Below are positions 1 through 11,464 of a stretch of 64,000 nucleotides of DNA, piece after piece. The DNA lies in assembly GCA_951217055.1 (NCBI GenBank), contig OX578286.1:2115508-2179507 (forward strand), given 5' to 3'. Position 1 is the first letter of the stretch. The number at the start of each line of letters is the position of its first letter. A program made the translations under genes and the position numbers. The notes below the pieces were generated by a model, which was not told where the DNA came from, made no database searches, and worked only from the letters and a program-made list of their open reading frames with translations. This DNA is from Gerris lacustris (Eukaryota; Arthropoda; Insecta; Hemiptera; Gerridae).

Positions 1-435
1 ATACAAGAATTAAAGTATTAATTTCGCTAGATTTAAAGAACGCAGACGGTTGAAATTAATCTGCGGCTATCTGCTGTCTACTTTCGACAAACCATCAAAG
101 TTTCATACAAATCAGATAAGTGCTTTTGAAGATATAGGTGTAAATATATGTATGTTTTTGCGCATGTGGAAGAGAAACAAATAGGCGCATAATGTTGAAA
201 CTTATATGGGACCAACAATGAGCTAATTATCACCTACCATCCGAATTTCAATAAAATCAGATGAGTAGTTTTTAAGATATGTTGGATCGAATAAATTGAC
301 CGACAGACAGATACGGAACCGTAAATGTTCCCTGATGGCTGAAACGGATTTCTGTCTTGGAATTTTAGAAATTGGAGATCTAAAAATGTTCCGTTCTTCA
401 GAACGATCACATGGCTTCCGTTACCTTCACTGTTA
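1..435 (-). repeat. Z-family interspersed repeat, partial copy
   Basis: This segment matches, in reverse orientation, other Z copies in the window near 17.5, 38.5, 47.3 and 49.3 kb. Shared landmarks are a stretch about an imperfect hairpin tip (GCTTACCGAAGGTAACGG in the better copies), a block rich in TCTGTCGGTCTGTC, and a block ending near CACATGCGC. The copy is cut by the window start, and its tip is degraded. Open frames over it are not conserved between copies, so I treat it as non-coding. Confidence 0.75.
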
Positions 436-635
436 GTATGGAAGTAGATGAAGTAGTTCTGCGATGGGTAATAATGGCGTAGGATAAAAATCTTCCTTTT
501 TTCGGGACCACTTTTTTTTGTCGTCTTGAACAAAAAAATCTACAAAGCGAATTTTTCTTCTAAGACATCAATTTCGTTGTATGGAGTTCCGAAATTTTAA
601 TTTCCTCTTAACATAATATATATGTATTCTTTTAA

Positions 636-783
636 ATCAAATTATAATTATTATTACACTGGGAGACAGACTGAAAAAAATAGACTCTACTTCTACACGT
701 ATCCCCGTGGTTCAAGTCCCGGCGCTGGAGTCTATTTTTCTCTGTCTGTCTCCCAGTGTTAATAATAATTATAATTTGATTAA
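636..783. repeat. Head-to-head SINE-A palindrome
   Basis: Two SINE-A tails face each other as arms of about 53 bp around a centre of about 40 nt. The centre keeps the B-box-like GGTTCAAGTCC at 709-719. The right arm continues into the normal SINE-A tail, with CCGTAGTATGAATACTACC near 800. A second partial tail near 20.55 kb and fuller copies at 20.94 and 32.74 kb show this is a dispersed family. A twin-priming or inversion event during insertion could explain the structure; that is inference. Confidence 0.75.
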
Positions 784-839
784 AAATTAAAATTTAAACT
801 TTCCGTAGTATGAATACTACCAAAAACGTAAAAATTTAA

Positions 840-1195
840 TTCGTATTATATTCTTAATATGTACATTTTAGCGAAATTTCGAAGAAAATTAAGCTATTGC
901 AATGGGTTCTAAATTTTTGTAATGCAATTTTTTAATAATTGTCTCCATGGAAATCCGTTTTAGACCATTCTTAATCGATTCCTGAAATTGTACACTTTTT
1001 TTACGTATGCATTCATGTATGTATGCATGTATATTATGTATATATGTATATGGGTCACTCACATCATGCGATGCTCTTACACAATCCAAACAAATTTCAA
1101 AATGTCAATAATATCAAAAGAAAGGATGAGTTCGTTGGCCAGAATTTTTGGAGTCCATTTTGGGGTCAAATGATGACAATTTAGGGTAAAAAAAT
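840..1195. other. AT-rich stretch, nothing recognised
   Basis: Short open frames occur on both strands, but none has recognisable protein features. A few ATGTATGTATG-like microsatellite runs lie near 1010-1050. Confidence 0.4.
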
Positions 1196-1360
1196 AGCAT
1201 AAAAACGTGTTTTTTTCCATTTTACTCCCCTCTTATATGAAAATATGACAAAAGTGTACATAACAACAATTACTGCAGAGCTTTCTAACGACATGCATCT
1301 TGAAGGTTAAATACTATTTTGACTTTTGTACCCCGTACCCCTGTCACTGTCTACCAAATT
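1196..1360 (+). repeat. P-family repeat unit
   Basis: The unit carries GTACATAACAACAATTACT, then a GAGCTTT...ACGATATGCATC-like core (degraded here), then GTACCCCGTACCCCTGT. The same order recurs in three tandem units at 8.87-9.3 kb and two units at 34.74-35.29 kb, which supports a shared repeat family. No coding potential is seen. Confidence 0.65.
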
Positions 1361-2430
1361 ATTTTTTCATCCATTCAAATTGTAAACCAAAATTTTCCTA
1401 TATTATCATAAGCCAATAATACTCTGATTTCTTTGAAAAATCGCTCATTAAGTCATGGCGAATGACTGGTATTTTTGATTATAGTCTTTTGATCATATAT
1501 TATTGTGTTCATATCTTATATGCCTTTTTTTGAAAAAATGATCCAAAAAAAGTATCAACATTCCTGATTAAATCATTGCATTTGCTGAAATCAGTCGTAT
1601 AAAAATAGATAAGTATTATTAAAAGAGACCACGAAAGAAGAGAAATGTTTTTTATGAATGTATTATGTATCGCGTTATTAAGGGAAAATTTTCTTTCGTT
1701 GAAAAAGTTGATGTAAATAGTGAAGAGAGACAAGATTTTTCTCTGCTTGCAAGGAAGGCGATTTTAGATGTTAAAGCAATAGTAGAGGGGAAAAAGAAAA
1801 CGAAATATTGAATATTTCATGAACTACACAAGTTTAGACGAGAGGGTGTTTGTAAAATAAGGAGGATTTTTTTTTTTAAGCGGCAGTTTCGAAGAATATT
1901 TGAACTAAAGAAGGGGACGAAGTATCACCCTTGTAGAACCCCTTTTTAAGTTTGAATTTTATCTGAGTTTTTTTTTTCCAAAGCCCTTAGGGGTTTTTAC
2001 TATGTTACACTTAGACCGCCCCCCCCCCTTACTTTATAAGAGATCTTTCTTTTAAATAAAGAATCATAGACGTCCTAAGTTCATTTCCAAAAACTTTTTC
2101 TTTTTGCCCTTATACCCCCCCCCCCCCCTTCTGGTAATCTTAAGCTTGAAATGGAATTTTTAATACATCTATCTACTCTTTTACTTTTTACAAAAAATAA
2201 AGGTTTTTTTTTTTTTTAAATTGTAATTAAATAATAGAAAATACATAATTAGTTGTTTATTGGAAAATTTACAACAAATAAAATATAAATTAACAAGAGT
2301 TAGGTCAATTTTTATTTGAAAAGTTTAAATTAAATTTGCTGTTTTTTAAAAAAAAAATGTTGTGCGAAAACCTATGAAAATTTTAATAGTAGGTAATAAT
2401 TATATAGTGAAAATTTCCAACTGTTAAAGA
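1361..2430. other. AT-rich stretch with poly-C tracts
   Basis: No gene or repeat copy is recognised. Homopolymer runs of C at about 2020-2032 and 2106-2118 stand out against the AT-rich background. Similar C or G runs recur in many repeats of this window. Confidence 0.4.
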
Positions 2431-2439
2431 CCATTAGCT

Positions 2440-2692
2440 TAATTAGATGAAGGTTATTTAGACGCAAGTTATAAAAAATTATAAACATGGTCGAAAAACA
2501 GTGTCGCCAACCTGAGTTCATTACATTAGCCATTTATTGTTTTCTGTTTATATCCTTTTTTTCTCCCTACTTTACTTTTTCGCCCTACTTTTACTTTTTC
2601 TCCCTACTTTTTGAGTTCAGGGAAGAAAAGACTTACTTTAGTCCCTCTAAACTAATCCAAAATCATAACTTTTTCTCCCTACTGGAGATAAA
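2440..2692 (+). mobile_element. Y-family TIR element, truncated copy
   Basis: The right end matches the complete Y copies: a stretch of repeated CTTTTTC(G/T)CCCTACTTT pieces, then the terminal inverted repeat CCTACTGGAGATAA. The left end is degraded and lacks a TIR. The family is non-autonomous, since the complete copies are only about 425 bp and encode no transposase. Confidence 0.7.
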
Positions 2693-2949
2693 ATATATTT
2701 ATTCATGCATATTGTAAATAAAAGGTACAATAAGAGGTAATAATACAATACATTTTAAGGTTGATTCTAAGAGGAGAATGTATTTTTTATCTCACTTCCT
2801 TTTTTGCAAAATAAGTTTTTTTTTAAGAATGTAAAAATATTTAGAAATATATATACATAAAAAAATTGTTATTTGGTGTTGTTATATTTTTATTATTTGA
2901 AAATAAATAATGCAATATGCCTATAATAAATGCAAGCATTAATAAAGCA

Positions 2950-3130
2950 ATGCATTGATATGCGAAATCACCGGTGAAAAAATGTAGAAAGATGTAGTTT
3001 TAGATACAGGTAGAAAATCACTAGTCAATGAAAAATCACCAGTGATTTTCACTGTCACCAGTGATCACCAGTGATTTTCACTCTGATTAAGAAATCACTG
3101 TTTTCATACTTACTATAAAATCACTGATCC
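2950..3130. repeat. Local repeat of TCACCAGTGATTTTCAC
   Basis: A short motif with the palindromic core TCACCAGTGA or ATCACTGGTGAT is repeated several times in direct and inverted orientation. It can form alternative hairpins. No flanking duplication was found. Confidence 0.6.
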
Positions 3131-3530
3131 ATTCTACCTTAGAGTGCAGTATCTCTCGGTTGGCACACACAAAGACAGCGTTACTGTCCTTCTCCGTTCA
3201 CACGGTACCAATTGTTGTAAATGCCATAATCTGGGTGGTGGGGGTAACTGGGCCTAGTTTGTTGCCCTCAGTCTATTTGAGACAATGGCTTGCTAGCGTA
3301 ATTTCCAGTGCAATTGGCTATGAAATTGAACACAATTGATTACATGTAGCCAATAATTGAATTCCAGTTAACTGTCGTCTGACAATTGTCGAGACAATTA
3401 ACATCATGTAATAGGTTATAGTGAGACGTGTGGATTGTAGATGAAGCAGTAGCGTGCGCGCGCAACATTCACCTTGTCGCTGTTAATACTGCACTACTAC
3501 CCTGATTTATACTAAATTTAAATCAAATTT
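3131..3530. other. Higher-GC stretch without recognised repeat
   Basis: This stretch has a more balanced base composition than its surroundings and no copy elsewhere in the window that I can see. Repeated AATTG/CAATT words (ACAATTG, CCAATTG) occur at 3200-3420, and an alternating TGCGCGCGCG run lies near 3455. No open frame with protein features is present, so it could be a regulatory or untranslated host sequence or an unrecognised repeat. Confidence 0.3.
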
Positions 3531-3792
3531 AGTTTAGTGTGTTAAGTAAGATCATTGTTTTTAAGATAAATCGATAAATAAATTATAGCTTTAAATTTTA
3601 GGTAGGTACTTATCTCTAAAAAAAATAGGAAGTTTTCCTCAAATTAGGTTCCAAAAACTAATAACATTTGTTATAATTTATAATAGTGTTATTTTTAAAT
3701 AGCTGTCCGTTTGAAACAACATTTTCCGTAAATATTAATAATACAAAGAAAAAAGAGGTTAGAGGTTATCACTATCACGATAAAATACATGT

Positions 3793-4216
3793 TTATCTTC
3801 AGTAGGGAGAAAAAGTTATGATTTTGAATTAGTTTAGAGGGACTAAAGAAAGATTTTTCATCCCTGAGCTCAAAAAGTAGGGAGAAAAAGTAAAAGTAGG
3901 GAAATAAGGTAAAGTAGAGCAAAAAAGTAAAGATTTAAACTTCATTATTTTATAAATAGTAGAAAATGAATGGCTAATGTAATGAAGTTGTTGAAATCAG
4001 GTTGGTGACACTGCTTTTTCGACCATGTTTATCTTTGTTTATAACCTGCATCTAAATAACCTTCTATTTCAGTTTAATTCCAATTCTTATTTGTTTTTAA
4101 TATTGAATCTCTTATATCTGCTATTAAAAGTGCTAATAATTATTGTTATTTATTAAAATAATAAATAAAAACTGTACAATGGACGAAAATGTGTATTTTC
4201 TTCCTTCTGGAGATAA
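3793..4216 (-). mobile_element. Y-family TIR element, complete copy
   Basis: The element is bounded by inverted repeats: TTATCTTCAGTAGGGAGAAA at the left and a match to TTATCTCCAGAAGG on the other strand at the right. It is about 424 bp, close to the 428-bp copy at 56.6 kb. The interior contains GCCGCCAACCTGATTTCAAC-like sequence in the better copies (degraded here). A short open frame starting MDENVYFLPSGDK runs into the right end, and related frames appear in other copies. No transposase is encoded. A target-site duplication could not be fixed because the flanks are AT-rich. Confidence 0.75.
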
Positions 4217-4431
4217 AATATTGACCACACATAAATCATCTCTATCCACATCTTCGGTTTCTAGTGTTGAAACTTCTTATGTTCATATGCAATGCGTACA
4301 CTTCCTGATTTCATTACAGAAATGTTATGTACAGACGATATTTCTGGCATAATGTAACTCTAAAAACTAACTAGCCCTCTAGAAGGGAACACCCTCGAAT
4401 TGGGGTTCTGCCTAATTCAGACTTTTTTTTT

Positions 4432-4500
4432 ATTTTCTCATATAAAGAGAAAGTATTGTAATAGCGTGAAATTTAATTTTGATAGATTTATACACGTACT
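4432..4500 (+). repeat. R-family end fragment with TTTCTC hairpin
   Basis: The segment starts with the conserved inverted motif TTTCTCATATAAAGAGAAA followed by GTATTGTAATAGCGTGAAA. The same sequence begins the full R copy at 53.17 kb and ends partial copies at 13.5 and 62.2 kb. It appears to be a lone terminal fragment. Confidence 0.6.
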
Positions 4501-4528
4501 GTTGACAGAAATATAGAAATAATAGTTA

Positions 4529-4724
4529 TTTATGCACCTAGGGAGTAAAGTAAGCCATTATTCCCTGAGCGAAAAAGTTGGTTCTTGAGGCGAAGCCGAA
4601 GGAACCATGGTCCCTAAATCTAGAGGCGCAGCCGAGGGAATAACTCTAATTAGCTCCCGAGGCGCAGCCGAGGGAGATAATTATTGCGAGGGGAATAATG
4701 GCACTTTACTCACAAGGTACATAC
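4529..4724 (+). mobile_element. X-family palindromic MITE
   Basis: Imperfect inverted ends pair TATGCACCTAGGGAGTAAAG at the left with the complement of CTTTACTCACAAGGTACATA at the right. The interior has GTTCTTGAGGCGAAGCCGAA-type segments repeated as GAGGCGCAGCCGAGGGA. It joins directly to a Y element on its right, and the same X-to-Y junction occurs twice near 56 kb. Confidence 0.7.
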
Positions 4725-4730
4725 AATATT

Positions 4731-4929
4731 TTATCTCCAGTAGGAAGAAAATACACATTTTCGTCCATTGCACAGTTTTTATTTATTATTTTAATAAATA
4801 ACAATAATTGTTAGCACTTTTAATAGCAGATATAAGAGATTCAATATTAAAAACAAATAAGAATTAGATAGGTCATTTAGATGCAGGTTATAGACAAAGA
4901 TAAACACGTTTTCTTCCTACTGGAGATAA
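4731..4929 (+). mobile_element. Y-family TIR element, internally deleted
   Basis: Both terminal inverted repeats are present (TTATCTCCAGTAGG and CCTACTGGAGATAA), but the element is only 199 bp because the centre is missing. The retained left part matches the complete copies to about their polymorphic AATAAGAATT segment. Confidence 0.75.
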
Positions 4930-4934
4930 AATAA

Positions 4935-5895
4935 ATAAAATTGATCCTTTGTAACAAGAGCGTTTGTCAAGTCATCTCTGCAAACAAATAAAAAAAATAA
5001 TAAAAAACATGTAAAATTATTATAATTTTTTGTTCTACAAGTATACATCCACTTTAACATTAAAGAAAGTAAAGAAAACAACAAAAAAAAACTCAAGTCA
5101 TAAAAATTATGTAAAAAAACAAATATCTAATAATAAAAACTAATGTAAAACAAACAGTGGGTAAATTGTTTATGTAAATTAATGTAAACAAACGTTTAGA
5201 AGTTTTGTTATATGTTCGTGTTTAGGTGTTTTAGATTCATTGAGATTCTCGTTGGGTTAAAATGGCCGACACATTTACATGGAGTGTTATTAGAGAAGTG
5301 TTCCCAAACACGTAATTACACATTACATAGTTTACTTAGTGTAATGGTGTTAATGAACTAGACTCTATTCGTAAACTTGCTTCTTATTTAAAAAGAAAAA
5401 TTACTACCTGCCGCTTTGACTTAAGTGAAAAATAAACCAGATCGCTCTCTATACTCAGGTCTTTTAAATATAGTTTTTTAACACTTTTATTATGAACTTT
5501 TACTATTCAATTAATTTCAATTTATAACATTTGTATAATTTGACTACGTTTTTTTTAGCTTGCTTTCTTGTTCGTTTGTTTGTCCAGTACAAATCTTGCA
5601 ATCGATTTTTAACTAACTTCCCGAGTAGCTAAACATTTGAAACTTTTAGAATAGCTCAGAACACGATGACAATGCATTATTTTAATACTTTTAGCCATCT
5701 TTCAGCAGAATTTAATTGGTTTTAAGCAAATTTTGCTGTATGGAAAGTTAGTTCGGAAAAAATCCGCAAGTTATTTTATTTGTTTTGACATGTCCTATAT
5801 TTACAATCTTCATTTTGACGGGTTTTAAATTTGTGATTTTTATAAATAAGAGATAAACATTGAATGACAGCTAAACAGAAAATATATATCGATTA
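4935..5895. other. AT-rich stretch, nothing firm
   Basis: No repeat copy or RNA gene is recognised. At 5262 a short open frame begins in a good initiation context (AAAATGGCC) and reads MADTFTWSVIREVFPNT before a stop. The frame is too short to call a gene; it is discussed as a low-priority observation. Confidence 0.35.
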
Positions 5896-6062
5896 TATTA
5901 ATTGAAATATATCGATGGCACGGTTTAGATTTGGTGTTGGGGAGATCCGTTGTACAAAGATTTGTCCTTTTATAGGTTTAACATCAGCTCTCTAGATGGT
6001 TGTCATTTATGTGAAGTAAATAAATTAGGAACTACTTTTTTTACTAGCATTATATATTATTG
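5896..6062 (+). repeat. Dispersed repeat paired with 59.9 kb
   Basis: The block holding ATGGCACGGTTTAGATTTGG and GATTTGTCCTTTTATAGG recurs in inverted orientation at about 59930-60080. The two copies therefore flank 54 kb of sequence as an inverted pair. No terminal structure was found. Confidence 0.65.
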
Positions 6063-6109
6063 AACGAGCGTAGTGAGTTCTTCATTTCAGAGACTTGGGA
6101 TTTGAAAAG

Positions 6110-6153
6110 TTTGTTTGTTTGTTTGTTTGTTTGTTTGTTTGTTTGTTTGTTTG
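6110..6153 (+). repeat. (GTTT)n microsatellite
   Basis: About eleven GTTT units run without interruption. They adjoin the 130-bp tandem repeat that follows. Confidence 0.95.
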
Positions 6154-7045
6154 TCTAACGATAACTGGAGTAAAAATTGATCAATTTCAGCGAAATTTGG
6201 CATGTAGATGCATCTCAGCATTTTTGAGAACTGTATAGTTTTTGAAAATTCCTCACTTAACATTTCCAAGATGGCGGCCAATATGGCGGACGACTAAAAA
6301 AAAAGTTTTAAGCCAGCATAATGTGTTATACATCGTTTTGAAGGTCTTTAAGAGAAGGAAAAGAATATGTAACTAATCAAATTTCACACTTCATATTTTC
6401 AAGATGGCGGCCAATATGGCGGACGACTAAAATAAAAAGTTTTAGTCAGCATAATGTGTTATACATCGTTTTAAAGGTCTTTAAGAGAAGGAAAAGAAAA
6501 TTTAACTAATAAAATATCACAGTTAATATATTCAAGATGGCTGCCAATATGGTGGACGACTAAAAAAAAAGTTTGTCAGCTTAATGTGTTATACATCGTT
6601 TTAAAGGCCTTTAAAAGGAGGAAAATAATATTTAACTGATAAAATTTAATACTTCACACTTTCAAGATGGCGGCCAATATGGCGGACGACTAAACAAAAA
6701 GTTTTTATAGTCAGTATGACATGTTATACATCAATTTAAAGGTCTTGAAGTTTAGGAAAGGAATATCTAAGTATTAAAAATGTCACACATAATATTTTCA
6801 ATATAGCGGACTATTAAAAAAAAAATTGAATCTGCTTGGCATGTAATACATTAATCTAAAGGTCTATAAAAGTAGGAATAGAGTCAATAACTTTTCAAAT
6901 TTCATCATTTATATTTTCAAGATGGCGGCCAATAAGGCGAATGACAAAATGTTTTTCGTCAGTATGGAATTTTATACATCGTTTTAAAGGGTTTAGAAGT
7001 AAGAAAAGAGTAAATAACTATTAAAAATTCACTCTATATATTTTC
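6154..7045 (+). repeat. Tandem repeat of about 130 bp with CAAGATGGCGGC boxes
   Basis: At least six units follow each other, with the box at about 6267, 6403, 6533, 6663, 6796 (degraded) and 6918. Most units read CAAGATGGCGGCCAATATGG followed by CGGACGACTA. Each unit also holds GTGTTATACATCGTTT and AAAGGTCTTTAAGAG-like blocks. Two related units lie inverted at 52.8-53.1 kb. No open frame is conserved. Confidence 0.85.
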
Positions 7046-7129
7046 AACCAATTGTAGATAATTATTATTTCGTATAATTATTGCATACTAAGCAGTTTAC
7101 ACTGGAAATTTAGTTAAACGTTATTTAAT

Positions 7130-8306
7130 AGAGGTATTGCAGGCTCGCTATGATCGCAAGTTTATACAGGAGTTGTAATAATGTTATTGTTGGCTCGCTG
7201 CGCTCGCCCTGTATAGACAGAATTTAAAATTAGTTTTCATTTAACTGGGTATATTGAAGGTTCGCTGCGCTCACCAATTTATTTAGTATTTCTGGATAAT
7301 GTTATGCCGTATAAACTTGCGAGCGCAGCGAGCCTGAATTAATTATATTAAATAATGATTACGTACAAATACTTTATAAACAGGCGAGCGTAGCGAGCAA
7401 ACAATAACTTTATTTAATTAATATTTACTACAAATTCTGAATCAAACGGGCGAGCGTAGCGAGCCATCTTTAATTTGATTAAATAATTACTATATTTACT
7501 GTATAAACAGGCGAGCGTAGCGAGCCTTCTTTAACTTATTTGATTAAATAATTAGTATATTTACTGTATAAAAAGCGAGCGCAGCGAGCCTTCAATAACT
7601 TTATTTAATAAATATTTACAACAAATTCTGAATCAAACAGGCAAGCGTAGCGAGCCTACAGTAACTTTAATTAATAAATATTTACTACAAATGCTAAATC
7701 AACAGGCGAGCGCAGCGAGCCTGCAATAACTTTATTTAATACATATTTACAACAAATTCTGAATCAAATAGGCGAGCGTAGCGAGCCTTCTTTAATTTGA
7801 TTAATTAAATAATTACTATATTAACTGTATAAACAGGCGAGCGTAGCGAGCCTACAATAACTTTATTTAATACATATTTACTACAAATGCTAAATCAACA
7901 GGCGAGCGCAGCGAGCCTGCAATAACTTTATTTAATAAATATTTACAACAAATTCTGAATCAAACAGGTGAGCGCAGCGAGCCTTCTTTAATTTGATTAA
8001 ATAATTACTATATCAACTGTATAAACAGGCGAGCGTAGCGAGCCTACAATAACTTTATTTAATAAATATTTATTACAAATTCTGAATCAAATAGGCGAGC
8101 GTAGCGAACCTTCTTTATTTTATAAAATAATTACTATATATTTACTGTGTAAACAGGCGAGCGTAGCGAGCCTGCAATAACTTTATTTAATACATATTTA
8201 CTACAAATGCTAAATCAACAGGTGAGCGCAGCGAGCCTGCAATAACTTTATTTAATACATATTTATTAGAAATGCTGAATCAAGAGGCGAGCGTAGCGAG
8301 CCTGCG
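7130..8306 (+). repeat. Tandem array of GCGAGCGNAGCGAGC boxes
   Basis: About sixteen boxes of AGGCGAGCGTAGCGAGCCT or the GCA variant are spaced by AT-rich spacers of about 50-70 bp, such as AATAACTTTATTTAATA. The first boxes (7137-7270) are in the opposite orientation. In many boxes CAGGC and GCCTG pair around an 11-nt GAGCGNAGCGA centre. Spacers belong to only a few related types, so this is a satellite-like array and not a CRISPR. Confidence 0.9.
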
Positions 8307-8587
8307 TTAATATTATTAAATAAAGATAATGGACAAAATCATTTTAATGATCTTTTCAGGTTAAATAAGAATGTCAGGTTTTACTGAAATATTATCCTGA
8401 TATCATTATTGAGAACATAGTATGGCTGATATAAAAGCACCATTCTACGCGAGTTCTTTATGCACCGCATCACTAGTATAACAATAACAATTATATTATC
8501 AACATTACATACGATTCAATAGAAAATTTAAAAACGTAGTATATAAAAAGTTCTTTTTATCTTGAAATTATGTATTATAATTTTATA

Positions 8588-9405
8588 TATACCTATACAA
8601 GCTGACCCGGCGAACTTCTTATCTAATAAACATTAATAACATAAGAAATGTAGAGCTGCTACGTTTGGAAAACCTTATAAATAGTTTATTTAGTCAAATA
8701 ATGAAACCTTAGATGAAAAATTTATATTACAGTTTGCAATATATTCTTGTACAATATACAATATTGGCATAAGAGACATAAAGATAAACAAACATTCATT
8801 TTTATTTATATAGATATAGATTATAGAAATATTTTTCGTGTATTTTGTATTTAACCCCCCCCCCCCCCCCCCCCACAAAATGAAAATATGACAAAAATGT
8901 ACATAGCAACAATTACTGTACTCTTAAAGAGCTTATCAACGATATGCATCATTAAAGGTTTTCATTTGTACCCTGTACCCCTGTCTACCGTATAATCGGT
9001 ACATAGTTTTACAGACTCAGAAACCTTCCCGGGAATGGGTCCAACCATTACTGGACTCTTAAAGAGCTTTTCAACGATATGCATCATGATGGGTTTTTAT
9101 TACATTTGTACCCCGTACCCGTGAATATATACAAAAATGTACATAGCAACAATTACTGTACTCTTAAAGTGCTTATCAATGGTATGCATCATTATAGGTT
9201 TTCATTACTTTGACATTTGTACCCTGTACCCCTGTGTACCAAAATCAGAACATAGTTTTACTAACTCATAAACCTTCCCGGGCATGCGTCCAACCATTCC
9301 CCTAAGTTTCATCTCAATCAGATGAACGGTTTAAGAGGGCCTAAGCAACAGACCGACAGACAGACAAATAGACAGACAAACATTCATTTTTATTTATATA
9401 GATAT
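8588..9405 (+). mobile_element. Non-autonomous element containing three P units
   Basis: The segment starts with AAGCTGACCCGGCGAACTTC and ends with ACATTCATTTTTATTTATAT after a GACAGACAGACA run, a pair of end sequences I recall as frequent in insect interspersed repeats. The interior holds a run of about 19 C at 8857 and three P-family units. No coding sequence is visible and no class is assigned. Confidence 0.55.
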
Positions 9406-10130
9406 CATTTTGTGTATGTCATATTACATCATCATCAGGTAACATAGCATCTAAACCCTACATTACAAACTAACAATATCTAACAGGATAAAAGATAAAA
9501 AATTACTAATTTAAAAAAAAATTAAAAATTACTAATTGCGTCAAGTGAAGTTTAGTCAACTGACTAATAACTAAATGCAATGACTAACGACTCATATTTC
9601 TTCTGTACGACTAATGTTTTTACATGAATCTTGGTTTTACAACGAACCCTATGATTATGATTGACTTTTGGCATTGAATTAATTTGACATGATGCCTAAA
9701 TACTTCCTTTGTTTACATTTTCATTTCCTGCAGGAAGAAGATTTTTTTATGTGGTTCAAAATAAAAACAAAAAACCCGTTTTGGATCCTAGAAGCGGTTT
9801 CCTATGTTATGTTTTTTTCTTGTAAGCTCGAAGCTGGCCGTCTGGGTTAACATTCTCTCTACCCCCATTTTTTTTATAAAAGATGCGGCAGCTGCGAGTA
9901 CCATTATAAAGGTAGGTTAAGTGCATCTCTGACAGACCTTCTTTTTTATTAAAAAAAAAAAGGTTTGGTATAAAGATGACGCTATGCACCTGCTTTTTTT
10001 AAGTTTTATAATACCTGGAACACGCTCTTTTTGAAGTACATTCAGTTTTAAAAATAAAATTTAAGAGATAGAACTACCTGTGTAATGTAAGTTCAACACA
10101 CCTGTCGCCTTCCAGGATTTAAAAAAAAGA
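9406..10130. other. AT-rich stretch, nothing recognised
   Basis: No repeat copy, RNA gene or believable coding frame was found. Short ACTAACGACT/TGACTAA words recur near 9540-9620. Confidence 0.35.
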
Positions 10131-10784
10131 AAAGTTTATGAACTCAACAGATTTGTTATTTTGTTTCGTTTCATTTAAAAATAACTTGTTTATAACTCTT
10201 AAATAAGGATTGACGTTGGATGAACTCAGCAGATTTGTTCTTTCTTTTATTTAAATATAACTTGTTTTAAACTTAAATAAGGATTAAAGTTAAATGAACT
10301 CAGCATATTTATTGTTACGTTTCATTTACAAATGACTTGTCTCAAACTTAAATTATTGAAGTTGGATGAACTCAGCAGATTTGTTCTTTCTTTTATTTAA
10401 ATATAACTTGTTTCAAACTTAAATAAGGATTTAAATTTAATGAACTCAGTAGATTTGTTAAAAATGACTTGTCTCAAACTTAAATAAGGATTTAAGTTAA
10501 ATGAACTCAGCAGATTTGTCGGTACGTTTCATTTAAAAATTACTTGTTTAAACTTAAATAAGGATTTAAGTTAAATGAACTCAACATATTTGTTGGTACG
10601 TTTCATTTAAAAATTACTTGTTTAAACTTAAATAAGGATTTAAGTTAAATGAACTCAACATATTTGTTGGTACGTTTCATTTAAAAATTACTTGTTTAAA
10701 CTTAAATAAGGATTTAAGTTAGATGAACTCAGCAGATTTAGTGTTTTGATTAATTTATAAATAACTTGTTTATAACTTAAGTAA
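10131..10784 (+). repeat. 74-bp tandem repeat array
   Basis: Units of about 74 bp read TTAAATGAACTCAGCAGATT, TGTTGGTACGTTTCATTT and AACTTAAATAAGGATTTAAG. The spacing is exactly 74 bp between 10571 and 10645, and about eight or nine units are recognisable. A further degraded piece resumes after the FB-1 element at 11347-11400, so the foldback inserted into the array. Confidence 0.85.
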
Positions 10785-11343
10785 TAGTCCAGGAGATAGC
10801 GTGCAAAAAAGTGTCTGACTAACATCAAGCTTGAATTTTGTACCTTTTAAGAATATGTGGTCGGCTAAGTTCGTCTGAGGGACATAGCTTGGCAGTAGGC
10901 GTTTGAAAAAAACAAACCGGTGGAGAGCGGCCATGTCTCACCAATTATGGTGGACAATGTAATTTTCATGATCCTGAGTACAGAATTAGTTAGTAGACCA
11001 AAAATCAAGTCGATGATATTTTCACACTTGATAGATTAGTTATTCGTATATTACTAAAAATCAACGTGGTCGCCTGTCAAGGGACAAACTAACATCAACT
11101 TGATTTTGGGTCTACTAACTAATTCTGTACTCAGGCTCATGAAAATCACATTGTCCACCATAATTGGTGAGACATGGCCGCTCTCCACCGGTTTGTTTTT
11201 TTCAAATGTCTATTGCCAAGCTATGTCCCGCAGGCGAACTTAGCCAACCACATATTCTTAAAAGGCGCTAAAAGATTGACTTGTATACAAAATTCTAGCT
11301 TGATGTTAGTCAGACACTTTTTTGCACGCTATCTCCTGGACTA
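10785..11343 (+). mobile_element. FB-1 foldback element, copy 1
   Basis: The ends are TAGTCCAGGAGATAGCG and its exact inverse, and the two arms of about 200 bp or more are nearly complementary throughout. A TAA triplet flanks both ends (10782-10784 and 11344-11346). Copies at 31.3 and 49.6 kb carry TTA and TAA. A 3-bp TWA duplication is typical of PIF/Harbinger-type elements, so this is probably a non-autonomous relative, but no transposase is present to confirm it. The centre lies in the opposite orientation to that of the 31.3-kb copy. Confidence 0.85.
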
Positions 11344-11464
11344 TAAGAATTCAAGTTAGATAAAGTCAAAAGATTTGTTGTTTTTCTTTATCTCAAAAAC
11401 TTACTTAGAGGTCCAACTTGTAGATTTCAATTGTAGAGATGTATAGTAGACTTCTTTAGAATTT

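Noticed and set aside
7137..8306. CRISPR-like array of palindromic boxes with spacers
   Set aside because: Spacers are themselves a few recurring AT-rich types and spacing varies; the DNA is eukaryotic and no cas genes are present.
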